Shown here one piece after another: positions 25,070-32,498 of a stretch of DNA of 47,637 nt. The stretch comes from Porphyrobacter sp. Its GTDB lineage: Bacteria; Pseudomonadota; Alphaproteobacteria; Sphingomonadales; Sphingomonadaceae. Positions within the stretch are counted from its first letter, which is position 1, and each line of letters opens with the position of its first letter. The position numbers and the translations under genes are program-made. Location: the NCBI GenBank assembly GCA_016125555.1, contig WGLN01000016.1, positions 1 to 47,637 of the forward strand. Direction: 5' to 3'. The notes under the pieces are model-generated. The model was not told the DNA's origin and did not search any database. It saw only the letters and a list, made by a program, of their open reading frames with translations.

Positions 25070-25127
25070 TCGCCGCATGAGGATGTGGCCGCAGGCGCCC
25101 GGGGAGAACCTCGGGCGTTTTTTATTT
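25070..25127 (+). ncRNA. Candidate ~60-nt small RNA ending at a rho-independent terminator
   Basis: Starting about seven bases after CATAAT, the transcript would reach the hairpin CGCCCGGGG-AGAA-CCTCGGGCG (25096-25117) followed by TTTTTTATTT. This leaves about 25 unpaired 5' bases. It contains ATGAGGATGTGG without a ribosome site, so coding is not supported. No known RNA family recognised. Confidence 0.5.
25096..25127 (+). terminator. Terminator of the short plus-strand RNA
   Basis: A 9-bp stem with one G-U pair, loop AGAA, then six T, A and three T. A textbook intrinsic terminator with no protein gene upstream on this strand. Confidence 0.85.
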
Positions 25128-25355
25128 CCGCTGCGCCATGTGGACAGGCTGGGCACAAGCCTGTGGATATTAATGTATGGAATCGGGATTGGGGGGGAGC
25201 CCTTGTTGGAGTCCTCGCCTCCGCGAGGACGTCCTCGGCGCTGTTTCCTCCCCCCGGCTCAAGGCCGGTGTCCGGAGCGCCTGCGGCTCGCGCGCGTGCG
25301 CTCGCGGTCGCTGCGCGACCGATCCAGCGCAGAAAAGTGACCGCCGCACGCTGTT
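25128..25355. other. Gap between small RNA and lipoprotein gene
   Basis: No gene supported. It contains GC-rich inverted-repeat spacer (TCCTCGCCTCCGCGAGGA region near 25210-25230) and no convincing frames. Confidence 0.4.
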
Positions 25356-25916
25356 CTACCGACAATCCTCGATCACCCGCGTGACCTCGGCCCAGCTCGG
25401 CAGATAGAGCGGCGACTGGCCTTCGACCTCCACCGCAAAACGCCCCTTGGAGAGCGCCATCGCGTCGAGCAGCGGGTCGGCGGCGGGCAGGCTGGCGGCG
25501 AGATAGGGATTGGTGTCCTCGGCCTGCACCGCCGTAAGGCTGCGCGTCGCGGTCTCGGTGCGGATCGTCATGGTGCGAGGGCCGGCGCTGGTCCCGGCGC
25601 GCCACAGTTCGATGCTGCGGGCCGGGCGGTCGCAGGTGAGCACGAATTCGCCCTTGCCGCCCGTGCCGACGAAGACCGCCAGCGGGCCGCCTGCGCCGAC
25701 CTGGTAGCGCCAGTCGCCCGGCGTCGCGGGGGCGTCCATCCACTTGTCGCCCGGCACGGCGGGGAGCGGCGCGGGGGTGGCCGGCGGAGGAGCCTGCGGG
25801 GCGTGGCGGGCCACCGGTGCGGGCGGCGGCAGCGAGGCCGAGGCGGGCTCGCGCGTGGCGGGCACGCAGGCAGCAAGGGTGAGCGACAGGGCGAGAGCGG
25901 GCAGGGCGGCTTTCAT
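25356..25916 (-). CDS. Putative lipoprotein of unknown function
   Basis: 186 residues from ATG 25916 (MKAALPALALSLTLAAC). Signal peptide with lipobox LAAC and the lipidated Cys at about 17. A Pro/Ala-rich linker (about 25-55) precedes a globular domain with GDWRYQVGAGGPLAVFVG, EFVLTCDRPARSIELWR and SPLYLPSWAEVTRVIEDCR. The two Cys of the domain may form a disulfide. I do not recognise a named family. It is divergent from tlyA, 35 bp away. Confidence 0.75.
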   Translation of the reverse strand: MKAALPALALSLTLAACVPATREPASASLPPPAPVARHAPQAPPPATPAPLPAVPGDKWMDAPATPGDWRYQVGAGGPLAVFVGTGGKGEFVLTCDRPARSIELWRAGTSAGPRTMTIRTETATRSLTAVQAEDTNPYLAASLPAADPLLDAMALSKGRFAVEVEGQSPLYLPSWAEVTRVIEDCR

Positions 25917-25951
25917 GGTCGCACATTGCGCGCTAGGGCGTCGGCTTGTCC

Positions 25952-26716
25952 ATGCCCGATACGCCGCCCCGCCCCGCAAAGCCGAAGAAGCGCCGCGTCG
26001 ACCAGTTGCTGGTCGAGCGCGGCCTCGCCGAAAGCCGCGCGCGGGCGCAGGCGCTGGTGATGGCGGGGCTGGTGTTCGCAGGCGAGGCGAAGATCGACAA
26101 GCCCGGCCACCAGATCGCCGAGGACGCCGCGCTCGACGTGCGCGGACGCGATCATCCCTGGGTGAGCCGCGGCGGGATCAAGCTCGCCCATGCGCTCGCG
26201 CATTTCGGTCTCTCGCCAGAGGGGGCGGTCGCAATGGACATCGGCTCCTCGACGGGGGGCTTCACCGATGTGCTGCTGACAAACGGCGCGGCGCATGTGT
26301 TCTGCGTCGATTCGGGCACCAACCAGCTTGCCTGGAAATTGCGCGAAGACCCGCGCGTGACCGTGCTGGAACAGCTTTCCGCCCGGCTGCTGACGCCCGA
26401 ACACATCACCCGCCCCTGCAACTGGGTGGTGTGCGACGCGAGCTTCATCAGCCTCTCGAAGGTGCTCGAAGTGCCCCTCCAACTGGCCGCGCCGCAATGC
26501 CGGCTGGTGGCGCTGATCAAGCCGCAGTTCGAAGTCGGGCGCGAGGAGGTCGGCAAGGGCGGGGTGGTGCGCGATCCCGCCCTGCACGCCCGCGTGTGCG
26601 ACGAAGTGCGCGGCTGGCTCGAAGCCGAGGGCTGGGCGGTCGAGGGGATCGCGACCAGCCCGATCACCGGACCGCAGGGCAATGTCGAGTTCCTGGTGAG
26701 CGCGCGGCGCGGCTGA
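25952..26716 (+). CDS. tlyA: TlyA family rRNA 2'-O-methyltransferase
   Basis: 254 residues from ATG 25952. An N-terminal S4 RNA-binding domain (RRVDQLLVERGLAESRARAQALV) precedes an FtsJ-like SAM-dependent methyltransferase. Its SAM loop is MDIGSSTGGFTDVLL, followed by VCDASFISLSKVLE and ALIKPQFEVGRE. Homologues methylate cytidine 2'-OH in 16S/23S rRNA and influence capreomycin sensitivity. In some bacteria they are called haemolysin A, but enzymatic evidence favours rRNA modification. Confidence 0.94.
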   Translation: MPDTPPRPAKPKKRRVDQLLVERGLAESRARAQALVMAGLVFAGEAKIDKPGHQIAEDAALDVRGRDHPWVSRGGIKLAHALAHFGLSPEGAVAMDIGSSTGGFTDVLLTNGAAHVFCVDSGTNQLAWKLREDPRVTVLEQLSARLLTPEHITRPCNWVVCDASFISLSKVLEVPLQLAAPQCRLVALIKPQFEVGREEVGKGGVVRDPALHARVCDEVRGWLEAEGWAVEGIATSPITGPQGNVEFLVSARRG

Positions 26717-26747
26717 CGCGCCCGTCCCTCCAGCAGAAACGACCGGG

Positions 26748-26790
26748 CAAAAGAAAAGACCGGCAGCAACCCTGGGGCTGCTACCGGTCT
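26748..26790 (-). terminator. Terminator of the Ala-rich lipoprotein gene
   Basis: AGACCGGCAGCA (26757-26768) pairs with TGCTACCGGTCT (26779-26790), a 12-bp stem with one G-U/C-A position. On the minus strand it is followed by TTTTCTTTT. It may also help end tlyA. Confidence 0.75.
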
Positions 26791-26840
26791 CGTCTGTTCC
26801 GTGTCCCGGCGTTCAGTCCGGGGCCGGCACCTGCTGGCGA

Positions 26841-27086
26841 TTACTCGGCAGCGGGGGCTTCTTCGGCCGGAGCGGCGTCGGTCGCCATGGCATCGCCTTC
26901 GGCCGGAGCGGCAGCGTCGGCAGCCATCGCGTCGCCTTCAGCCGGAGCGGCAGCGTCGGTCGCCATGGCGTCAGGCGCAACGGCGGTGGTGTCGGCTTCG
27001 GTGGCGGTGTCTTCGGCCGGCTTCGAGCAGGCGGCGGTGACGGTGGCGAGGCCGGCGACGGCGATCAGAGCAGCGATCTTCTTCAT
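26841..27086 (-). CDS. Small repetitive Ala/Asp/Glu-rich lipoprotein
   Basis: 81 residues from ATG 27086 behind AAGGGGAA. Signal peptide MKKIAALIAVAGLATVTAAC, then lipidated Cys and an acidic, low-complexity tail. The tail contains three near-identical 13-residue units of the form DAMATDAAAPAEG, i.e. a 39-bp DNA repeat between about 26860 and 26975. It is probably disordered and attached to the outer or inner membrane. It has its own terminator. Function unknown; copy number of such repeats often varies between strains. Confidence 0.8.
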   Translation of the reverse strand: MKKIAALIAVAGLATVTAACSKPAEDTATEADTTAVAPDAMATDAAAPAEGDAMAADAAAPAEGDAMATDAAPAEEAPAAE

Positions 27087-27404
27087 GGTTGTATTCCCCT
27101 TCAGGGCCGACAGGCCGGCCCGCAATGAGCGGAAGCGCGTGAGTGATTTTCTCATCCTGCCGCCACCACGCTTCCGAATCACGGCAGGAATGTGGCAGGC
27201 CTTAGCAGACTGCATTGCCATGGCCCAAGCCTTTCCTGAAATTTCTCCGCCGCGCGCACCTGCTTGGCCTTTGCTGCCGAGGGGGCTGCCCCGAACCGGA
27301 TCGTCTTGCGCCATGCGATTTGGCGCGCGGCGGCGGCTCTGTTATCGCGCCGAAGTCGGGGAGGGGGCACGAGAATCGCCCCCGCCGCCTGACGGGGAGT
27401 GCCA
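27087..27404. other. Gap between lipoprotein and tspO genes
   Basis: 318 bp without a supported gene. I see the lipoprotein ribosome site near 27090-27100 and otherwise unremarkable GC-rich DNA. The promoters of both divergent genes must lie here but are not obvious. Confidence 0.4.
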
Positions 27405-27953
27405 ATGAACGTCCTTGCTTCGAAAGAACAGCTGCGTGCGAGCTTCATCCGCTGGGCGCTGTTCATGGTGCCGCTGGTGCTGCTGATCGGCTTTGCCGCG
27501 GGCCAGCTGGGCGGCCCCGACACGCCGTGGTTCGCCGGGCTGGAAAAGCCCGCGATCTACCCGCCGCCGGCGACCTTCGGGATCGTGTGGAGCGTGCTGT
27601 TCGTGCTGATCGGCCTGTCGCTGGCGCTGGTGGCGAGCGCATGGGGCGCGCCGGGCAGGGGGCTCGCGCTGACGGTCTTCGCGGTGCAGTTCCTCGTCGC
27701 GCAGAGCTGGACCGCGGTGTTCTTCGGGATGCAGGACATGATGGCCGGGCTCTATGTCATCGGCGCGGCGGCTGTGCTGCTGGTGGTGGCGGTGGTGCTG
27801 GTGTGGCGGGTGCGGCGCACGGCGGGGCTGCTGCTGCTGCCCTACCTTGGCTGGGTGTGCTTTGCCGGGGTGCTCAACTACGCCTTCATCGCGGCCAATC
27901 CCGACGGCGGCACGCGCGGCGGCAATGGCGCGGCGATGCGGGTGGAGCTGTAG
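27405..27953 (+). CDS. tspO: TspO/MBR family tryptophan-rich sensory protein
   Basis: 182 residues from ATG 27405 behind GGGGAG. Five transmembrane helices are predicted. Family motifs: PWFAGLEKPAIYPPPATFGIVW near residue 45 and the Trp/Asn-bearing QSWTAVFFG and LNYAFIAANP. Homologues bind porphyrins and sterols and, in Rhodobacter, modulate tetrapyrrole gene expression in response to oxygen. It is slightly longer than the ~160-residue norm because of an extra N-terminal ~20 residues. Confidence 0.92.
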   Translation: MNVLASKEQLRASFIRWALFMVPLVLLIGFAAGQLGGPDTPWFAGLEKPAIYPPPATFGIVWSVLFVLIGLSLALVASAWGAPGRGLALTVFAVQFLVAQSWTAVFFGMQDMMAGLYVIGAAAVLLVVAVVLVWRVRRTAGLLLLPYLGWVCFAGVLNYAFIAANPDGGTRGGNGAAMRVEL

Positions 27954-27998
27954 CGAAAGACGCTTGCCCTGCGCGCCAAGCATCTCCACATAGCGCCT

Positions 27999-28250
27999 AT
28001 GCAGAGCCAGAACCCGATCATCGCCGACCTCGTCAAACTCGCCAACAGCGCCGCCGGGACCATGACGGGCATGACCCGCGAAGCCCGCGAAAGCGCGCGC
28101 GAGCGGCTGCGCGAGGCGCTGGGCGGCATCGACTTCGTCAGCCGCGAGGAGTTCGACACGGTCAAGGCGATGGCCAGCAAGGCGCGCGAACAGGCCGATG
28201 CGCTCGAAGCCAGGCTCGCCGCGCTCGAGGCGAAGCTTCCGAAGAAATAG
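27999..28250 (+). CDS. ubiK: Ubiquinone biosynthesis accessory factor UbiK (BMFP domain)
   Basis: 83 residues. An N-terminal amphipathic part (NPIIADLVKLANSAAG) is followed by a C-terminal coiled coil (AREQADALEARLAALEAKL), the layout of the BMFP/YqiC family. UbiK binds UbiJ and lipids to support late, oxygen-dependent ubiquinone synthesis. It lies between tspO and recO on the same strand with short spacing. Confidence 0.85.
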   Translation: MQSQNPIIADLVKLANSAAGTMTGMTREARESARERLREALGGIDFVSREEFDTVKAMASKAREQADALEARLAALEAKLPKK

Positions 28251-28270
28251 GGCCGGGGGCGCGCGGGGAG

Positions 28271-28870
28271 ATGAACCTGCGCTCGCCCGCGATCCTGCTG
28301 GCGAGCCGCGCGCATGGCGAGACCGGCGCGGTGGCGCGGCTGCTGACGCCCGATGACGGCCTCGTCGCCGCCTATGTGGCAGGGGGGCGCGGGCGGCAGA
28401 TGCGCGCGGTGATGGTGCCGGGGAACCGGGTCGCGGTGGAACTGGCGGCGCGCTCGGCCAGCCAGCTGGCCTTCGCCCGGCTCGAACTCGAACATTCGCG
28501 CGCCGCATTGATGACCGAGCCGCTGCCCGCGGCGGCGATCCAGTGGGCCTGCGCGCTCACCGCCGCCGCGCTTCCCGAACGCTATCCCTGTCCGCGCATC
28601 TATGCCGCCCTCGACGCGCTGCTCGGGGCGATCGCGGTCGCGCCCTCGGCGCGCGGCTGGGTGGCGGGGCTGGTGGGCTACGAGACGCTGCTGCTGTCGG
28701 AGATGGGCCACGGCGGCGCGCGGCCCGATCCCGCGGCCGATTGGCCCGCGCTGCTCGCGGCGCTGGCGCGGCTCGAGGCGCCGCTGGCCGAAACGCTGCT
28801 TGCAGGGCGCGGGCGCGATGTTATGGCGGCGCGCAGGCTGCTCACCGAGCGGCTGCATCGCATCGCCTGA
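28271..28870 (+). CDS. recO: DNA repair protein RecO
   Basis: 199 residues from ATG 28271, preceded by GGGGAG. The OB-fold start is SPAILLASRAHGETGAVARLL, followed by VAAYVAGGRGRQ; a helical C-terminal domain follows from about 80. It promotes RecA loading on SSB-coated DNA with RecR. The product is shorter than the ~230-250 residues usual and shows no zinc-binding Cys cluster, as in several sphingomonads. Confidence 0.88.
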   Translation: MNLRSPAILLASRAHGETGAVARLLTPDDGLVAAYVAGGRGRQMRAVMVPGNRVAVELAARSASQLAFARLELEHSRAALMTEPLPAAAIQWACALTAAALPERYPCPRIYAALDALLGAIAVAPSARGWVAGLVGYETLLLSEMGHGGARPDPAADWPALLAALARLEAPLAETLLAGRGRDVMAARRLLTERLHRIA

Positions 28871-28882
28871 GGGGACATCCGC

Positions 28883-30022
28883 GTGATCACCGCAGCTCCG
28901 GCCCGCCCCGATCCGGCCACCGCCGGGCTTGCGCCGCTTGCCCTCGCGGTCATCCTGCCGACGCTCAACGAGCGCGGCAATCTCGCCCCGCTGCTTGCCC
29001 GCATCGCCGAAGCGCTGGGGCCGGCGGGCTGGGAAGTCATCATCGTCGACGATGACAGCGGCGATGGCACCGCCGACGAGGCGCGCGCGCTTGCGCTCGC
29101 CGACCGGCGCGTGCGAGTGATCCAGCGCATCGGCCGGCGCGGGCTCGCCAGCGCGGCGATCGAGGGCTTCTGCGCGACCGCGGCGCCCTTCGTCGCGGTG
29201 ATGGATGCCGATCACCAGCACGATCCCGCGCTGCTTCCCGCGATGCTGGCGGCGCTCGAGGCGGGCGAGGCGGAGATCTGCGTCGCCAGCCGCTTCATGC
29301 CCGGCGCGAGCACCGCCGACTGGGCCGCACCCGAGCGCGAGCGGCTGTCGACCTTCGCCAACGGGTTGGCGCGCAGGCTCACCGGGGTGGAGCTGAGCGA
29401 CCCGATGAGCGGCTATTTCATGCTGCCCGCCGCCACCGCCCGCGCGCTGGCGCCGCGCCTTTCGGGGATCGGCTTCAAGATCCTGCTCGACCTGCTCGCC
29501 ACCACCGAGGCGCCGCTGCGGGTCCGGGAATTCCCGCTCACCTTCGCCGCCCGCCGCACAGGAGAAAGCAAGCTGGACCGCGCCGTGCTGTTCGATTTCC
29601 TCGCCGGACTCTACGACAAGACCTTCGGCCGGGTGATCCCGACCCGTTTCGCCCTGTTCGGCACCGTCGGCGCGCTTGGCGTGGCGGTGCACTTCGCGGT
29701 GCTGACGAGCCTGTTGTTCCTGTTCGGAGAAGGCTTTGCTCTGGCGCAGACCGCCGCGGTGCTGGTGGCGATGAGCTTCAATTTCTGGCTCAACAACTGG
29801 CTGACCTATCGCGACAAGCGGCTGAAGGGCTGGGCGGCGGTGGTGCGCGGCTGGGTGGGCTTTTGCGCGACCTGCGCGGTGGGCGCCTTCGCCAATGTCG
29901 CGGTCGCCACCTTCCTGCAGGGGGAGGGGCTGTTCTGGGCGCTCGCCGCGCTGGCGGGAATCCTGGTCGGCTCGGTGTGGAACTACGCCCTGTCGAGCCG
30001 CTTCGTGTGGGGCAGGTATTGA
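28883..30022 (+). CDS. GT2 polyprenol-phosphate glycosyltransferase with C-terminal GtrA domain
   Basis: 379 residues from GTG 28883. The N-terminal family-2 glycosyltransferase has VILPTLNERGNL, VDDDSGDGT and the DxD-type VMDADHQHDP (about residues 20-240), as in dolichol-phosphate mannose synthases. A GtrA membrane domain with about four helices follows (FALFGTVGALGVAVHFAVL to the C-terminal SSRFVWGRY). It should load a sugar onto a polyprenyl phosphate and help it cross the membrane. The PMT-type enzyme encoded convergently next to it would be a natural user of that donor. Confidence 0.92.
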   Translation: MITAAPARPDPATAGLAPLALAVILPTLNERGNLAPLLARIAEALGPAGWEVIIVDDDSGDGTADEARALALADRRVRVIQRIGRRGLASAAIEGFCATAAPFVAVMDADHQHDPALLPAMLAALEAGEAEICVASRFMPGASTADWAAPERERLSTFANGLARRLTGVELSDPMSGYFMLPAATARALAPRLSGIGFKILLDLLATTEAPLRVREFPLTFAARRTGESKLDRAVLFDFLAGLYDKTFGRVIPTRFALFGTVGALGVAVHFAVLTSLLFLFGEGFALAQTAAVLVAMSFNFWLNNWLTYRDKRLKGWAAVVRGWVGFCATCAVGAFANVAVATFLQGEGLFWALAALAGILVGSVWNYALSSRFVWGRY

Positions 30023-30068
30023 GCACGGGCGAGGATTCCCCGCGCCGGTGGTATGCGGAAGCCGAATA

Positions 30069-31403
30069 TCACCGCCAGCCCGCGATCCACGTCCACTTCG
30101 CGAAGCTCTGCGGCCCGGCAAGCGGGGCGGCGGCGAGAATCTTGTAGAACACGGCGAACAGCCCCGCCGATGCCGCCAGCGTCCCCCACGCGATCCAGCG
30201 GCCCCGGCGGGTGCGGGCAAGGTCCGCAAGGCTCAGCGCCAGCGCCGCGAGCAGGAAGATGCTCGGCACGAAATAGTGATAGTAGAACTGCACCGGCTTG
30301 GGCGCGATCACCCACAGGCCCAGCGCGGCGGCATAGCCGATCACCGCGCCGACCTTCGCCCAGTCGCGCCGCCACGGTCCGGTGACGAGGCACCACACCA
30401 GCGCGGGGAGGCCGGCGAGCATGGTCAGCGGATTGCCGATCAGCAGCACCCCGCGCTGCACCCCGTCGATCGCCTCGTAGAAATACCAGATGCCGCGGGT
30501 GTTGGTGACCCATTGCGGCCAGGTGCTCTGGTAGACATGGGGGGCGAGCACCTGCTCCTGCAGCGCGAGGATCTCGCGGTGGAAGCCGATCAGGCCCTGC
30601 GCCGCCAGCGGCGAGGGGCGCAGGTATGCGCCCATCCAGTAGCCCGGCAGGAAGGTCAGCGCATAGGCGGCGAGCGGGACGAGGCCGAGCCACAGCGCCG
30701 CCTCCACCAGCCGGATGCCGGGCACCGGCGCGCCGCGGCGGCTCAGCAGCAGGCGCCGCCGCCCGGCGGCGGCCCGCGCCGCGAGGAAGGCGAGCCCCGG
30801 CAGCACCGCGAGCGGGATCGCATTCCACTTCGCCCCCATCGCCAGCCCGAGCGCGATGCCGGTCAAGGCGAGCCGCCTGCGTCCGGTCTCGGGCTCGCGG
30901 CAGGCCCCCGCGAACTGCCAGGCGGCGAGGCACAGGAACGCGGCCATGAAGATGTCGAGCATCGCGATGCGCGACTGGATGAACAGGTGAAAGCCGGTCG
31001 CCAGCAGCACCCCGAAGGCGAGCGTTGCGAACCGGTCGCGGCTGGCGTGCCACATCGCGCGCATCGCGGCGAACAGCGCCAGCGTGCCGAAGGCCAGCGG
31101 CATGATCCGCCAGCCGAGCGGTTCGTCGCCCAAGAGCGCCATGCCGAGCGCGATCAACTCCTTCCCCAGCAGGGGGTGTTCGCGGTTGAGATAGGCGCCG
31201 TGCCCGCTGTGCCACAGCGACAGGAACTCGCGCGCGGCGGGCAGGTAGTGGATCTCGTCGAAGAAGGGGATCGCGGGCGTCGCCAACCGCCAGCCGGCCA
31301 CCAGCAGGTAGAGGCCGGCGAGCGCGAGGCACCACGCCAACGGGTCGCGCGGCTGGAGCGGCACAGCGGCGGCGGAGAGGGGTGTGGCGTGCGCCTCGGC
31401 CAT
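30069..31403 (-). CDS. PMT/GT39-type dolichyl-phosphate-mannose-protein mannosyltransferase-like protein
   Basis: 444 residues with about ten or more transmembrane helices. The GT39/GT-C catalytic acidic pair is in PAIPFFDEIHYLPAAREF near residue 46, and NREHPLLGKELIALG follows, as in PMT proteins. It uses a lipid-linked sugar to glycosylate proteins or envelope lipids at the periplasmic face. It is convergent with the GT2-GtrA gene, suggesting donor synthesis and use side by side. The acceptor cannot be predicted. Confidence 0.9.
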   Translation of the reverse strand: MAEAHATPLSAAAVPLQPRDPLAWCLALAGLYLLVAGWRLATPAIPFFDEIHYLPAAREFLSLWHSGHGAYLNREHPLLGKELIALGMALLGDEPLGWRIMPLAFGTLALFAAMRAMWHASRDRFATLAFGVLLATGFHLFIQSRIAMLDIFMAAFLCLAAWQFAGACREPETGRRRLALTGIALGLAMGAKWNAIPLAVLPGLAFLAARAAAGRRRLLLSRRGAPVPGIRLVEAALWLGLVPLAAYALTFLPGYWMGAYLRPSPLAAQGLIGFHREILALQEQVLAPHVYQSTWPQWVTNTRGIWYFYEAIDGVQRGVLLIGNPLTMLAGLPALVWCLVTGPWRRDWAKVGAVIGYAAALGLWVIAPKPVQFYYHYFVPSIFLLAALALSLADLARTRRGRWIAWGTLAASAGLFAVFYKILAAAPLAGPQSFAKWTWIAGWR

Positions 31404-31445
31404 GATGGCTGCCGCTTAGGCAGCACCATGCAGCAGCGCAAGCGA

Positions 31446-31850
31446 TTAGGCGGCGGGTGCAGCCTGCCGTTCGAGCCAGAACAGCCGCGCGCACATCGCG
31501 AGCAGGCCGATGCTGGCGGTGGCGAGCACGAACAGCGTCCACAGCGGCAGGTTCATGCCCTGCGCCCGCGCCCGGGGCGCGATGAGGAAGAACGCGACCC
31601 CGAGCGAGAACAGCAGGTCCCACCACACCTGCACGCCCCACAGGTTGGCGGTGTGGTTGGCGATCACCGGCGCCAGCCCCTCGGCCCAGATCGTCACCCC
31701 CGAATAGGCGGCAAACCCCGCCGCAAGCGCCGCGGCGAGCACCGTGCTGCCCGGCGCGCCGGGACGCAGCAGCGTGGCGAGAATCGCCGCGACGCCGCAC
31801 GCCAGCCCGCCGAGGGCGAGCGCGAGAAGGGGGGTGAGTTCGGTCGGCAT
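31446..31850 (-). CDS. DUF2834-like small membrane protein
   Basis: 134 residues from ATG 31850 with GGAGG about nine bases upstream. Four hydrophobic helices. The segment WWDLLFSLGVAFFLIAPRAR with GMNLPLWTLFVLATASIG resembles DUF2834 membrane proteins. Divergent from a TetR gene whose operators occupy the 76-bp gap, so this gene is a probable regulatory target. Function unknown. Confidence 0.7.
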   Translation of the reverse strand: MPTELTPLLALALGGLACGVAAILATLLRPGAPGSTVLAAALAAGFAAYSGVTIWAEGLAPVIANHTANLWGVQVWWDLLFSLGVAFFLIAPRARAQGMNLPLWTLFVLATASIGLLAMCARLFWLERQAAPAA

Positions 31851-31869
31851 GGCGAGGGTCCTCCAGTGA

Positions 31870-31918
31870 TGTAGCACCTGCTACACGCAGCTTGTAGCAA
31901 TCTGTAGCAGCCGCTACA
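31870..31918. promoter_or_regulatory. TetR-type operators with TGTAGC half-sites
   Basis: Two palindromes, TGTAGCACCTGCTACA (31870-31885) and TGTAGCAGCCGCTACA (31903-31918), with an extra half-site TGTAGCA at 31893-31899 between them. They fill the gap between the divergent membrane-protein and tetR genes. The last ends eight bases before the tetR start, implying autorepression. Confidence 0.85.
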
Positions 31919-31926
31919 AGCAGGCC

Positions 31927-32487
31927 ATGGCCGGACCTGCGAAAAAGCCGCGGATGAGCCGCGAAACCCTGCTCCCGGCGCTGGCGCGCCACGTGCTCGC
32001 CCACGGGCTCGGGCAGGCGAGCCTCAGGCCGCTGGCGCAGGCGGCGGGGACCAGCGACCGGATGCTGCTCTACCATTTCGGGACGAAGGAGGCGCTGCTC
32101 GCCGAACTGCTCGCGCACCTCGCGCGCAGCTATTCGCAAGCGCTCGACGCCGCGCTCGGCCCGGTGCGGCCCGCGACCCGGCGCGAGGCGCTGGCGCGCA
32201 TCCTGATCCATGCCCGCAGCGAGGCGATGCAGCCCTTCATGGCGCTGTGGTGGGAGATTGTTGCGGGCAGCGCGCGCGGGGAAACCGGCTTCGCCCCGGC
32301 GGCCCGAGCGATGATCGGCGAACTGCTCGGCTGGCTCGAGAGCCGGATGCCCGAAGGCGATCCCGACCCGGCGGGCGGGGCGCGTTACCTGCTCACGCTG
32401 ATCGAGGGCACGCTGATGCTCGCCGCCGTCGGCCACGAGGACACCGCGCGCCAAGGTCTGCTTGCGAGCGGCCTCGCCTCCGCCTAA
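31927..32487 (+). CDS. TetR-family transcriptional regulator
   Basis: 186 residues from ATG 31927. N-terminal helix-turn-helix LRPLAQAAGTSDRMLLYHFG (about residues 37-56); helical ligand-binding domain after that. It most likely represses itself and the divergent DUF2834-like gene through the TGTAGC palindromes. metZ begins 11 bp downstream, so it may be cotranscribed. Confidence 0.92.
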   Translation: MAGPAKKPRMSRETLLPALARHVLAHGLGQASLRPLAQAAGTSDRMLLYHFGTKEALLAELLAHLARSYSQALDAALGPVRPATRREALARILIHARSEAMQPFMALWWEIVAGSARGETGFAPAARAMIGELLGWLESRMPEGDPDPAGGARYLLTLIEGTLMLAAVGHEDTARQGLLASGLASA

Positions 32488-32498
32488 GCAGCGGGCCC

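Noticed and set aside
27878..30229. 783-codon minus-strand frame
   Set aside because: Shadow of ubiK, recO and the GT2-GtrA gene, all of which have clear motifs on the plus strand.
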